A DNA stretch of 64,000 nt from a virus, in the IMG/VR virus record IMGVR_UViG_3300010883_026915, positions 16,015 through 80,014 of that record; one strand, written 5' to 3'. The notes beneath the pieces are model-generated. The model did not search any database. It saw only the letters and a program-made list of their open reading frames with translations, and was not told where the DNA came from. Position numbers and translations under genes: made by a program. Of the stretch, positions 1-8,050 are shown one piece after another; position 1 is the stretch's first letter, and each line of letters opens with the position of its first letter.

Positions 1-111
1 TTTTATGATCTCATTCATCAGACAGATAACAAGTGTCCATCAATAAGAGGCGAAAAAGCTAGACTTAAAGATTCATCATTACGAGGTGCAATTGAGTCAA
101 AAGAAGAGTAG
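1..111 (+). CDS. C-terminal end of an upstream gene (partial)
   Basis: Frame 1 is open from the first base to a TAG at 109-111, giving 36 codons of the end of a protein that begins outside the window. The tail is charged and ends in ESKEE. Its stop lies 20 bases inside the next gene, the same overlapping arrangement seen through the sugar cassette, which supports it being a real gene end. The fragment is too short to assign a family. It may well belong to the same sugar pathway, but that rests on position only. Confidence 0.55.
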   Translation, partial: FYDLIHQTDNKCPSIRGEKARLKDSSLRGAIESKEE

Positions 112-1231
112 TATAGAAAAAGTTATAATGATACCAGCTCGTGCCGGTAGCAAGAGAATTAAGAAAAAAAACATTAGGCTTCTTAGTGGCAAGCCGCTTA
201 TATCATATGCTATTAAGGCTTCCCTAGAGACAGGGCTTAAGGTTTATGTAAATTCTGACTGTGAAGTTATTCTAAAGCTAGCTGCGGATATGGGATGTAT
301 ACCGTATAGAAGAGATGACTCACTATGCACAGACTTTTCTACAAATGATGAGTTTATGAATGACTTTATAGATAATATAAAATCAGAGTATGTTTTACAG
401 ATTCTTCCAACGTCGCCGTTTATAACAAGAGATGAAATATTAAATTTTTCAAAAGAGATGAATAATTTTGATACACTTATTTCAGTTAAGGATGCACAGA
501 TTGGATGTGTATATAATAGTAACCCTGTAAACTTTGACAAAACTAAGCAAAACCCGCCTTCACAGGAAATAGAGCCAGTAAAGATATATGCAACGTCTTT
601 AATGGGATGGAAATGTTCAACATTTAAAGATAATATGTCAATGTTTGGTTGTGCATATCATGGCGGAAGTAAAAATACTGGATATTTTACACTTACAGGA
701 TGGTCTACTGTAGATATAGATAATGAGTCTGATTTTATGATTGCTGAGTCTATAGCACAGATGATACCATTTGAAAAATTATACAAGCCATCATATCATG
801 AACCAGAAACTTATTCTGACGATTTTGTTCCAAGGGTTTTAAAACAAGACGGAATACATGATGGAAATCCATCAACACCAAATAAAAACATAATATCAGT
901 TACAAATCTTATGAATAGTGGAGTTGATAAAAGTGCATGGTATCATACCCTTGTAGATACTGAGAATAATTCATGTACTCTAATAAACCAGATGCCTGGT
1001 GAGGGAAATAGACGTCATTACCATGCAAAATGGAATGAGTGGTGGTATATTCTTAGGGGAGAGTGGAAATTTGAAATAGGCGACGATATTCACAAAGTAA
1101 AATCTGGTGATCTTGTTTTTATAGAAAAGGGCCACCGCCATAAAATAACTGCAGCTGGAGATAAAATTGCATCAAGGCTTGCTGTATCCAGATATGATGT
1201 AGAGCACATATATAGAAAAGATGAAATATGA
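92..1231 (+). CDS. CMP-sugar synthetase fused to a C-terminal cupin
   Basis: The 379-residue protein has two parts. Residues about 10-230 match the acylneuraminate/KDO cytidylyltransferase family, which joins CMP from CTP to a sugar: the nucleotide-binding start IPARAGSKRIKKKN (14-27) and the core QILPTSPF are clear. Residues about 285-370 are a cupin barrel with HYH (309-311), E316 and H348/H350 in metal-ligand positions. The cupin could modify or bind the same sugar; its activity is unknown. The TTG at 92 is preferred because GAGG (83-86) sits five bases upstream, nearly the same layout as the TTG start at 61497. An in-frame GTG at 86 overlaps that site. The gene ends in an ATGA overlap with the next one, so translation is probably coupled. 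The first domain is secure; the sugar substrate is not. Confidence 0.85.
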   Translation: MSQKKSSIEKVIMIPARAGSKRIKKKNIRLLSGKPLISYAIKASLETGLKVYVNSDCEVILKLAADMGCIPYRRDDSLCTDFSTNDEFMNDFIDNIKSEYVLQILPTSPFITRDEILNFSKEMNNFDTLISVKDAQIGCVYNSNPVNFDKTKQNPPSQEIEPVKIYATSLMGWKCSTFKDNMSMFGCAYHGGSKNTGYFTLTGWSTVDIDNESDFMIAESIAQMIPFEKLYKPSYHEPETYSDDFVPRVLKQDGIHDGNPSTPNKNIISVTNLMNSGVDKSAWYHTLVDTENNSCTLINQMPGEGNRRHYHAKWNEWWYILRGEWKFEIGDDIHKVKSGDLVFIEKGHRHKITAAGDKIASRLAVSRYDVEHIYRKDEI

Positions 1232-1938
1232 AAATAGATTATTTGGGAAAAAAAGTTCTTGTAACTGGTGGAACTAGGGGAATTGGAAAAAGCCTTGTTG
1301 ATAATTTTAAAAATCTCGGCGCAAGTGTCTGGTATACAGGAAGAAAACTAGACTTAAATGAAAAAGGTTATATTCAGGTAGATTTTTCAAAAAAACGTCA
1401 AATGGAAAAATTTCTTAAAAAAATAGCAAGTATTGACTTTGACGTTGTAATAAACAATGCGGGTACAAACAAAATTGGACCAATTGAAGAGTATAGTGAA
1501 AATGACTATAGCTTGATTATTGATTTAAATCTAACATCATGTTTTAAGATAATGAAAGCTGTCATTCCGGGAATGAAGGCAAGGGGTTACGGAAGAATAG
1601 TTAACATTACATCTATATCTAGTGAGATTAGTATGCCACTGAGAACAGCTTATTGCTCAAGTAAGTTTGGACTAGTTGGGTTAACAAAAGCAGCTGCAGT
1701 AGAATCTGCAAGACATGGAATTCTTATAAACTCCGTGGGACCGGGAGTTACAGAAACTGAATTAACAGTAGATATTCTCGGAAAAGATAAGATGGCTGAA
1801 ATAGCTAAAAATATTCCGGCAGGAAGGCTAGCATGTGTTCAAGATATAGCATCTACTGTAATGTTTGTCGCTAGTGATCTTAATTCTTATATTGTAGGTC
1901 AAAATATTCTTGTTGACGGAGGTTACACGTGTGTCTAG
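1228..1938 (+). CDS. Short-chain dehydrogenase/reductase
   Basis: A 236-residue classical SDR, a normal length for the family. The Rossmann motif TGGTRGIG is at 13-20, NNAG at about 76-79, the catalytic serine lies in NITSISS, and the YxxxK pair is Y142 and K146. The closest general type is the FabG-like NAD(P)H ketoreductase group, but the setting between a CMP-sugar synthetase and a sugar cyclase suggests that it oxidises or reduces a sugar or cyclitol carbonyl. It overlaps both neighbours (ATGA upstream, 8 bases downstream), so it belongs to the same transcript. The family is certain; the substrate is inferred from context only. Confidence 0.9.
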   Translation: MKIDYLGKKVLVTGGTRGIGKSLVDNFKNLGASVWYTGRKLDLNEKGYIQVDFSKKRQMEKFLKKIASIDFDVVINNAGTNKIGPIEEYSENDYSLIIDLNLTSCFKIMKAVIPGMKARGYGRIVNITSISSEISMPLRTAYCSSKFGLVGLTKAAAVESARHGILINSVGPGVTETELTVDILGKDKMAEIAKNIPAGRLACVQDIASTVMFVASDLNSYIVGQNILVDGGYTCV

Positions 1939-3013
1939 TATAATATCAATTAAATCGTATATTGGTAAGTACACTGTATCTGTATATGATACAGAGCAAT
2001 GTAAAAATGCACGATCTCAAGCTCTAGAAAAGCTTTCTTGTAATACTTTTTTAGTAATTGATAGAAAGGTAGCTAGTCTATATCCAGAGATTACTGAATA
2101 CTGGAGTGATAATAACATTCATAAAATAGATGCTCTTGAATCAAATAAAGAGCTAGCGACATGCGAAATTTTATTAAAAAAATTAAATGATGCTTCTTTT
2201 AAAAAAAATATGAAATTAGTTGCAATTGGCGGCGGAATTATACAGGATATTACTTCGTTTACAGCTTCAATATTATATAGAGGTGTTGATTGGATTTTTA
2301 TACCTACAACACTTTTGGCCCAGGCAGATAGTTGTATCGGCAGCAAAACTTCTATTAATTTTAATGGAGCTAAAAATATTTTAGGAAATTTCTACCCACC
2401 TATGGAGGTTTACTGTTTTACGGATTTTCTTAGCTCACTGTCTAAGAATGATATAAAAAGCGGAATAGGAGAAATATTACACTATTATATTGTCGACAAT
2501 AGTCAGCATTCTAAAGAAATTATAAGAGATTATGATAAAATTCTAGAAAATCCTGGAGTAATATATTCTCACATTTTAGAAAGTCTGTCAATTAAAAAGA
2601 GAATGATTGAAATAGATGAGTTTGATAAAAAACAGCGAAGGATTTTTAATTATGGACATACTTTTGGGCATGCAATAGAGGTGTTAAGTGACTTTAAAAT
2701 CTCACACGGACAGGCTGTCACACTGGGCATGGATATTGCAAACTTTGTTTCATTCTCACTGGGGATGATACCGATCGAGAGATATAAATCTTTATGTGAG
2801 ATTTTATCAAAAAATATTCCTATCTTTAGAATAGAAAGTAAAAAAATAGATGATTTTATTAGACTGCTTCAAAAAGATAAAAAAAGTATAAAGGACAATA
2901 TTGTTTGTATACTTCCTGTTGGAGATAGTGATGTATCAGTTATAACAATTTCACATATTGATACATTAAGATCTCTAATAAAAGAGTATACAATGCTAAG
3001 TGTAGAGATTTGA
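1931..3013 (+). CDS. 3-dehydroquinate-synthase-like sugar phosphate cyclase
   Basis: The 360-residue protein belongs to the dehydroquinate synthase / 2-epi-5-epi-valiolone synthase / 2-deoxy-scyllo-inosose synthase superfamily, which cyclises phosphorylated sugars using NAD and a divalent metal. Visible motifs are GGGIIQD (about residue 100), PTTLLAQADSCIG, GEILHYY, NYGHTFGHAIE (about 241-251) and SHGQAV, so the glutamate and two histidine metal ligands are present. No other shikimate gene is nearby, which argues against aromatic biosynthesis. In this sugar cassette a cyclase acting on sedoheptulose 7-phosphate is attractive, but this cannot be decided by eye. The GTG at 1931 is chosen because GGAGG (1918-1922) lies eight bases upstream, inside the SDR gene; an in-frame TTG at 1910 has no such support. 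Confidence 0.88.
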   Translation: MSSIISIKSYIGKYTVSVYDTEQCKNARSQALEKLSCNTFLVIDRKVASLYPEITEYWSDNNIHKIDALESNKELATCEILLKKLNDASFKKNMKLVAIGGGIIQDITSFTASILYRGVDWIFIPTTLLAQADSCIGSKTSINFNGAKNILGNFYPPMEVYCFTDFLSSLSKNDIKSGIGEILHYYIVDNSQHSKEIIRDYDKILENPGVIYSHILESLSIKKRMIEIDEFDKKQRRIFNYGHTFGHAIEVLSDFKISHGQAVTLGMDIANFVSFSLGMIPIERYKSLCEILSKNIPIFRIESKKIDDFIRLLQKDKKSIKDNIVCILPVGDSDVSVITISHIDTLRSLIKEYTMLSVEI

Positions 3014-3327
3014 TGAAAGTTTATGTAGACATAGATGAGACAATATGCTATTATGATGGATTGCGAGAATATGAGCTTGCTATCCCAATTAGGAAAAATA
3101 TTAAAAAAGTTAACAAGCTCTTTGAAGAAGGTCATGAGATAACATACTGGACAGCAAGAGGATCTACAACAGGAATTGACTGGTACAATATTACAAAAGA
3201 TCAGTTAGAAAAATGGAATTGCAAGTATCACATATTAAGTGTGGGTGAAAAACCAGATTACGATATTTTAATATGTGATAAAGCACACAACTCAAAATCT
3301 TTTTTTAGCAACTTAGACGACGGATAA
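3013..3327 (+). CDS. Small HAD phosphatase, EcbF/BcbF capsule type (copy 1)
   Basis: A 104-residue HAD-fold protein with the nucleophile motif VDIDET (D6, D8), the WTARGS threonine motif and a late DYDILICDKA acidic motif. The size and motif order fit the EcbF/BcbF family of capsule-biosynthesis phosphatases, a minimal HAD core with no cap domain. It probably removes phosphate from a sugar intermediate in the cytoplasm. Its start overlaps the stop of the cyclase gene (TGATG), so the two are translationally coupled. A second copy lies at 6454, and the two share FVDID/YVDID, YWTARGSTxGIDW and the C-terminal DKA. The exact substrate is unknown. Confidence 0.8.
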   Translation: MKVYVDIDETICYYDGLREYELAIPIRKNIKKVNKLFEEGHEITYWTARGSTTGIDWYNITKDQLEKWNCKYHILSVGEKPDYDILICDKAHNSKSFFSNLDDG

Positions 3328-3330
3328 AAC

Positions 3331-4089
3331 ATGCTATATAATAATATTAATGATTTTAAATCAAAATATGCTATCTTTAAATCAAAATACGAAAATAATG
3401 ATACATTTGAATCAACTGATCTATGTACAATATTAGACTCTAACAGGTCAGATAAATCATACCCTAGCGATTCAAAAGATAGGATTGATGATTATACAGA
3501 GCTTGTTCTAAAGAAAAAGAGATCTTTTCACAATTATTCTCTGTTCTATCATGAGTTTTTTTCACATATTAGAGAGGACAACATGTCAATATTTGAAGTA
3601 GGCCTGGGAAGTAATAATAGCGATGTTCGAGGGTTTATGGGAAATGATGCAAGACCTGGTGCATCTCTATATGCATGGTCAGAATACTTTAAAAATGGAA
3701 GGATATACGGTGCTGATATTGATAAAAGAATAATATTTAATGACGATAACAAAAGAATAAAGACATACTGTTTTGATCAAGCAAATAGAGATAGTGTAAG
3801 AAGAGCTTTTGATGAAATTGGTCACAAAGTTGATATTATAATAGATGACGGATTACACTTTCCAGAATACAATATGAAATTTTTTGAAAATTCATTTCAA
3901 TATTTGGAAGAGGGCGGACTTTTTATAATAGAAGATTTGTTTTTGGCAAGACATACAACAAAAAACTTTAATAAACAACACAAGAGAAATCTAGAAAAAA
4001 TAAGAGGTACATGTAGATTTGCAGATATACTAACACTAAAGTCTACATTTAATAAGAAAGATAATAACCTAATGGTGATTTTAAAATGA
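3331..4089 (+). CDS. Class I SAM-dependent methyltransferase
   Basis: A 252-residue protein with a Rossmann-type methyltransferase core: the SAM loop FEVGLGSNN at about 86-95, an acidic strand end GADID about 40 residues on, and IIIDDGLHFPEYN (about 168-180), followed by LEEGGLFIIEDL. This order resembles the sugar O-methyltransferases of the macrocin/mycinamicin type (TylF-like), where the acidic and histidine residues of the IDDGxH segment bind metal. In this cassette it probably O-methylates a sugar or glycan. The first 60 residues match no pattern I recognise. It ends in an ATGA overlap with the following epimerase. Confidence 0.75.
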   Translation: MLYNNINDFKSKYAIFKSKYENNDTFESTDLCTILDSNRSDKSYPSDSKDRIDDYTELVLKKKRSFHNYSLFYHEFFSHIREDNMSIFEVGLGSNNSDVRGFMGNDARPGASLYAWSEYFKNGRIYGADIDKRIIFNDDNKRIKTYCFDQANRDSVRRAFDEIGHKVDIIIDDGLHFPEYNMKFFENSFQYLEEGGLFIIEDLFLARHTTKNFNKQHKRNLEKIRGTCRFADILTLKSTFNKKDNNLMVILK

Positions 4090-4988
4090 AAAATGTAGTA
4101 GTTACAGGTGGTGCTGGGTTCATAGGATCAAATTTAGTAAAAGAACTTATTAAAATAGACATAAATGTAAAAATAATAGATGACTTTTCAAGCGGAAAAA
4201 GATCAAACATACCAAAGAGCAAAAATATTCATGTATGGAATCAGGATATATCAGATGCATCTGCAGAAGATCTTTTAAGCTTTATGAAAGACGTCGATGT
4301 TGTCTTTCACATGGCAGCAAGAGCACGAGTACAACCGTCTATTGATGATCCAGTGCCATTTAACAAGGCTAATGTTGATTCTACACTAAAGATACTTGTT
4401 GCTGCAAAAGACTCAAATGTCAAAAGAGTTGTATATAGTGCTAGTAGTTCATGCTATGGTGATACAAAAATAATACCAACACCTGAGACAGCAGCTAAAA
4501 ACCCTCTATCACCATATGGTCTTCAGAAATATATAGGCGAGCAATATTGTAAACTATTTAGTGAAATTTATGATATAGATACAGTTTCATTAAGATATTT
4601 TAACATATATGGAAGCGGAATGTCTAGCGATGGTGCATATTCTCTAGTTCTTGCAATATGGAAAAAACAATTCAATGAAGGCTACCCATTAACAATAACA
4701 AACGACGGAAATCAAAGAAGAGACTTTACACATGTAGATGATGTTATTAGTGCAAACATTCTTGCAGCAACATCTAAGAATAATTTTAAAGGCAAGTCAT
4801 ATAATATTGGAAATGGAAGATCCCTATCTATGAATGAAGTTTCAGATATGATAGGTGGAAAAGTAATATATTGTGAGAATAGAATGGAACCATTTGAAAC
4901 ATGTGCTGATAATACTAGTGCTATAAAAGATCTAGGGTGGAATCCAACAGGAAGTTTAAGTAATTTTATTAATAAGAATTTTAAATGA
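4086..4988 (+). CDS. NAD-dependent nucleotide-sugar epimerase/dehydratase (copy 1)
   Basis: A 300-residue extended SDR of the GalE/WbpP/RmlB superfamily. The NAD-binding motif GGAGFIGSN is at the N-terminus, SASSSCYGD carries the catalytic serine region, and the YxxxK pair is Y144/K148. A conserved RRDFTHVDDV follows in the sugar-nucleotide-binding half. It interconverts or dehydrates an NDP-sugar in the cytoplasm. The protein at 8051 is a paralogue with the same motif order and about the same length. It is coupled to its neighbours by ATGA at both ends. Whether it acts as a 4-epimerase, a 4,6-dehydratase or on a heptose cannot be told here. Confidence 0.88.
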   Translation: MKNVVVTGGAGFIGSNLVKELIKIDINVKIIDDFSSGKRSNIPKSKNIHVWNQDISDASAEDLLSFMKDVDVVFHMAARARVQPSIDDPVPFNKANVDSTLKILVAAKDSNVKRVVYSASSSCYGDTKIIPTPETAAKNPLSPYGLQKYIGEQYCKLFSEIYDIDTVSLRYFNIYGSGMSSDGAYSLVLAIWKKQFNEGYPLTITNDGNQRRDFTHVDDVISANILAATSKNNFKGKSYNIGNGRSLSMNEVSDMIGGKVIYCENRMEPFETCADNTSAIKDLGWNPTGSLSNFINKNFK

Positions 4989-5962
4989 GTAGTCTAATAG
5001 TATCAAGAACACCCTTGAGAATAAGTTTAATAGGTGGTGGAAGTGATCTATATTCTTACTATTCAAAAGCTGGGTTTGGAAAAGTAATAAGTGTAACTAT
5101 TGACAAGTATATATACATAACTGCCCACAGTAGATACGACGGATTAATAAGAGCAAGCTATTCCAAAACAGAAATTGAAAAAAATGTAAGCGAGATAAAG
5201 CACGATCTAATAAGAGAATCAATGAATCTATTGAGAATAGAATCAGGTATAGAAGTTACCTCTATATCAGACGTAACTGCATATGGTACAGGTTTGGGGT
5301 CTTCTAGCGCGTATACTGCTGGTGTACTAAATGCTTTATCAAATCTATGTGGAAAAAAATATAGTAGATTCAATCTTGCAAATGACGCGTGCATTGTGGA
5401 AATTGAAAAATGCATGCAGCCAATAGGAAAACAAGATCAATTTTCATCAGTTTTTGGAGGACTAAATGAGATTAAATTTACAAACAATAATGTATTTGTA
5501 AGTGAGATCAATACAAGTTCAGAAAATTTAGATAATCTATCAGAAAATTTATTATTATTTGACACAGGAATAAAAAGAAAAGCTTCTACAATATTAGCAA
5601 GACAGAAAAAAGGATATGAAAACAATAAATTAGAAATAACAAGAAAACTAGTAGATTTAGTCCCACTAATGAAAAATGCTATAGTCGAAGACATAAGCCT
5701 TGTTGGAGAGATACTTGACGAAAGCTGGAATATAAAAAAAACAGTAACTAGTGGAATATCTAATGATATAATAGACGAGTATTATAAGATAGCAATGAAA
5801 AATGGAGCATCTGGTGGAAAGCTCTGCGGCGCTGGCGGTGGCGGCTTTTTGCTTTTTTATGCAAATAAAAAAGATCATAAAAGATTGAGAAGTGCACTAT
5901 GCAATATGAAAGAATTAAATTTTAAATTTGACTATGGGGGAGCAAAAATATTATGCAGCTAG
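4985..5962 (+). CDS. hddA: GHMP kinase, D-glycero-D-manno-heptose 7-phosphate kinase type
   Basis: A 325-residue GHMP-family kinase. Motif 1 is TPLRISLIGGGSDL (about 9-22), the ATP loop is GTGLGSSSA (about 100-108), and the C-terminal motif KLCGAGGGGFLLF lies near 278-290. The GGGSDL form of motif 1 together with the KQDQFSS segment is typical of the HddA heptose kinase group, which makes heptose 1,7-bisphosphate from heptose 7-phosphate. The next gene encodes a GmhA-like isomerase, the enzyme that makes the kinase's substrate, which strengthens the call. Overlaps with the previous and next genes imply one operon. A fucose-type kinase of the same superfamily is the main alternative. Confidence 0.82.
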   Translation: MSSLIVSRTPLRISLIGGGSDLYSYYSKAGFGKVISVTIDKYIYITAHSRYDGLIRASYSKTEIEKNVSEIKHDLIRESMNLLRIESGIEVTSISDVTAYGTGLGSSSAYTAGVLNALSNLCGKKYSRFNLANDACIVEIEKCMQPIGKQDQFSSVFGGLNEIKFTNNNVFVSEINTSSENLDNLSENLLLFDTGIKRKASTILARQKKGYENNKLEITRKLVDLVPLMKNAIVEDISLVGEILDESWNIKKTVTSGISNDIIDEYYKIAMKNGASGGKLCGAGGGGFLLFYANKKDHKRLRSALCNMKELNFKFDYGGAKILCS

Positions 5963-6447
5963 ATAGGCTAAAGCTTGAAATAGATAATATAAAATCATAT
6001 GTAGGCAAGCTAACAAATCTAGTTGAGTCTCATGATAGAGTTATAATAATAGGGAATGGTGGAAGTAACTCTATTGCATCTCATATATCACAGGATTACA
6101 CAAAAGCTTTGGGAAAAAATGCAATATGCTTCTCAGATCCTTCAAGACTTACATGCTATATTAACGATTACGGAATGAAAAATGCATATAGAGTTTTTAT
6201 AGAAGAATTTTCAACAAAAGACACACTAGTAATTGCAATATCATCCTCTGGTAATTCTGACAATATAATAAATGCTGTTAAATATTGCAATAAAAATAAC
6301 ATAAAGACTGTTACCCTTTCCGGATTCGAAAAAGATAATAAGCTTAATATGCTAGACAGCGAAATTAATTACTGGGTAGACTCTAGAGATTATGGTGTTA
6401 TTGAATGCGCACATCTTGTATTTCTTCATTCTATAATAAAATATTAG
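5953..6447 (+). CDS. gmhA: SIS-domain sugar isomerase, GmhA-like (phosphoheptose isomerase)
   Basis: A 164-residue single SIS domain. IIGNGGSNSIASHIS and the serine-rich loop ISSSGNSDN bind the sugar phosphate, and the C-terminal VIECAHLVFLHSII matches the E..H....H helix of GmhA. GmhA converts sedoheptulose 7-phosphate to D-glycero-D-manno-heptose 7-phosphate. The protein is shorter than typical bacterial GmhA, lacking most of the N-terminal helix region. It overlaps the kinase gene by 10 bases, and the pair encodes two successive heptose steps. A different aldose-ketose isomerase is possible but less likely in this setting. Confidence 0.82.
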   Translation: MQLDRLKLEIDNIKSYVGKLTNLVESHDRVIIIGNGGSNSIASHISQDYTKALGKNAICFSDPSRLTCYINDYGMKNAYRVFIEEFSTKDTLVIAISSSGNSDNIINAVKYCNKNNIKTVTLSGFEKDNKLNMLDSEINYWVDSRDYGVIECAHLVFLHSIIKY

Positions 6448-6453
6448 GAAAAA

Positions 6454-6759
6454 ATGAGAATATTTGTAGATATCGATGGAACTATTTGTAAAACATTAAA
6501 AGATGATGGAGCTTGGGATTATAGGAATTCAAAGCCTATCCATACAAATATTGAAAAAATAAATAAGCTGAAGGCTGATGGCAATGAGATAGTTTATTGG
6601 ACTGCAAGAGGTAGTACTTCTGGAATAGACTGGCATGATTTTACACATAATCAGCTTATGCTGTGGGGTTGTTTATTTGATGATCTTATATGTGGCAAAA
6701 AAAAGGGAGCCTTTGATATGATAATTGATGATAAAGCAAAGAGAATTGAAGAGATATGA
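6454..6759 (+). CDS. Small HAD phosphatase, EcbF/BcbF capsule type (copy 2)
   Basis: A 101-residue cap-less HAD protein with VDIDGT (D6, D8 nucleophile pair), YWTARGSTSGIDW and the C-terminal acidic motif DMIIDDKAKR. It is the paralogue of the protein at 3013. Here the C-terminal motif is the fuller DDKA, while copy 1 has CDKA. Lying directly after the heptose kinase and isomerase, it could perform the GmhB-like step (removal of the 7-phosphate of heptose bisphosphate). True GmhB proteins are nearly twice as long, so this remains an inference. It overlaps the next gene by ATGA. Confidence 0.8.
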   Translation: MRIFVDIDGTICKTLKDDGAWDYRNSKPIHTNIEKINKLKADGNEIVYWTARGSTSGIDWHDFTHNQLMLWGCLFDDLICGKKKGAFDMIIDDKAKRIEEI

Positions 6760-7637
6760 AAATAGGGATAATAGGCCAGGGATTTGTAGGATCTGCTATA
6801 AAGGCGGGACTAAAGAATTTTTATGACATTAGAACATATGATATTGATGAGTCAAGATGTAACAGTACCCATCAAGCAGTTTGTTATGAGTCAGATATTA
6901 TTTTTGTATGTCTCCCTACACCAATGAGAAAAGATGGCAGCTGTGATACTAGAATGCTAGAATTCGCAATTGATAAAGCTTATAATGTTTTAAAGGATGA
7001 GCACAAAATACCTAAACATTCTGATTTTCTAAATAAGCAAAATCATAAAAAGATCTTTGTAATAAAATCAACTGTACCTCCCGGGACAACAGCAAGAATA
7101 GCTTCTAGCTATAAGGGTATTGACATTTGCTTTAGTCCAGAATTCCTTACTGAGGCGAATTCTTTTGAAGACTTTAAGAATCAGAGCAGAATTATCATAG
7201 GCGGCCCAAGACCGGCAACGGGCACAGTAAAACAAATGTTTAGAAAAGCATTCCCTACAATACCTATTGTTAAAACAGGAACAAAGACTGCAGAAATGGT
7301 AAAGTACTTTACAAACTGTTTTCTTGCAACAAAAGTGACTTTTGCAAATGAAATGTATGATATATGCACTGCTGCAAATGTAGATTTTGACAAAGTTACA
7401 GAATATGCTCTACACGATAAAAGAATTGGAAATAGTCATTTAACTGTTCCTGGGCCAGATGGCGACAGGGGTTTTGGCGGCCATTGTTTTCCAAAAGACA
7501 CAAAAGCAATTGTTTATTTCGCAAAAACACTAGGTATAGATGCAGAAGTTTTAAAAAGTGTTCTTAACAAAAATGATAAGATTAGAAGTGATAGAGATTG
7601 GGAAAAGATGAAAGGTAGAGCTATAAGTGAAGACTAG
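6756..7637 (+). CDS. UDP-glucose/GDP-mannose dehydrogenase family, short form
   Basis: A 293-residue member of the UDP-sugar 6-dehydrogenase family, which oxidises the C6 alcohol of an NDP-sugar to a carboxylate with two NAD. The NAD loop GQGFVGSAI (7-15), FVCLPTP, KSTVPPGTT, FSPEFLTEA and the catalytic cysteine motif FGGHCFPKD (C244) are all present. Usual family members exceed 380 residues. This one stops shortly after the central dimerisation helices and lacks the C-terminal UDP-binding Rossmann domain. The reading frame is intact and the next gene starts inside its end, so the short form looks natural. It may need a partner or use an altered substrate. Confidence 0.86.
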   Translation: MKIGIIGQGFVGSAIKAGLKNFYDIRTYDIDESRCNSTHQAVCYESDIIFVCLPTPMRKDGSCDTRMLEFAIDKAYNVLKDEHKIPKHSDFLNKQNHKKIFVIKSTVPPGTTARIASSYKGIDICFSPEFLTEANSFEDFKNQSRIIIGGPRPATGTVKQMFRKAFPTIPIVKTGTKTAEMVKYFTNCFLATKVTFANEMYDICTAANVDFDKVTEYALHDKRIGNSHLTVPGPDGDRGFGGHCFPKDTKAIVYFAKTLGIDAEVLKSVLNKNDKIRSDRDWEKMKGRAISED

Positions 7638-8049
7638 AATTATCAAAGGAATTATAGCCGGAAGCTTTGACCTAATTCACCCAGGCTACATAAAAATGTT
7701 TGAAGATGCTAGAAAAAATGCATGTGATTATCTAGTCATAGCTTTACAGAGTGATCCCACAGTCGAGAGGCCTGAAAAGTGTAAGCCTGTTCAGAGTGTA
7801 AGTGATAGAGAGTATATTTTAAGATCAATAAGATATATTGACGATATTGTTCATTATACAACTGAGGTCGAGCTGCTTGATATCTTAAAGAATTATGATT
7901 ATGACGTCAGAATAATTGGTAGTGATTATTCAACTGATACTGGATTTACAGGTTGTGAAATTGATAAGCATGTGTATTTTCATAAGAGAGATCACTGCTA
8001 CTCTCTAACAGACCTAAAGAAAAGAATAATAAATAGCGGAGTGTTATAA
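7627..8049 (+). CDS. Cytidylyltransferase-like nucleotidyltransferase with HPGY motif
   Basis: A 140-residue HIGH-superfamily nucleotidyltransferase of TagD/HldE-C-terminal size. The N-terminus reads IIAGSFDLIHPGYIKMF: the usual HxGH is HPGY here, with the second histidine replaced by tyrosine. The C-terminal half keeps a conserved IIGSDY and a YSLTDLKKRI segment in place of the usual ISTT-type motif. The family joins a nucleotide to a sugar or polyol phosphate, which would suit activation of heptose 1-phosphate made upstream. The GTG start has a weak AAAGG at 7611-7615 and overlaps the dehydrogenase end by 11 bases. Activity with the altered motif is uncertain. Confidence 0.78.
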   Translation: MKTRIIKGIIAGSFDLIHPGYIKMFEDARKNACDYLVIALQSDPTVERPEKCKPVQSVSDREYILRSIRYIDDIVHYTTEVELLDILKNYDYDVRIIGSDYSTDTGFTGCEIDKHVYFHKRDHCYSLTDLKKRIINSGVL

Positions 8050-8050
8050 T

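Noticed and set aside
1931-3013. Shikimate-pathway 3-dehydroquinate synthase
   Set aside because: The family fits, but no other aromatic pathway gene is near and all neighbours belong to sugar nucleotide metabolism, so I call only the superfamily.
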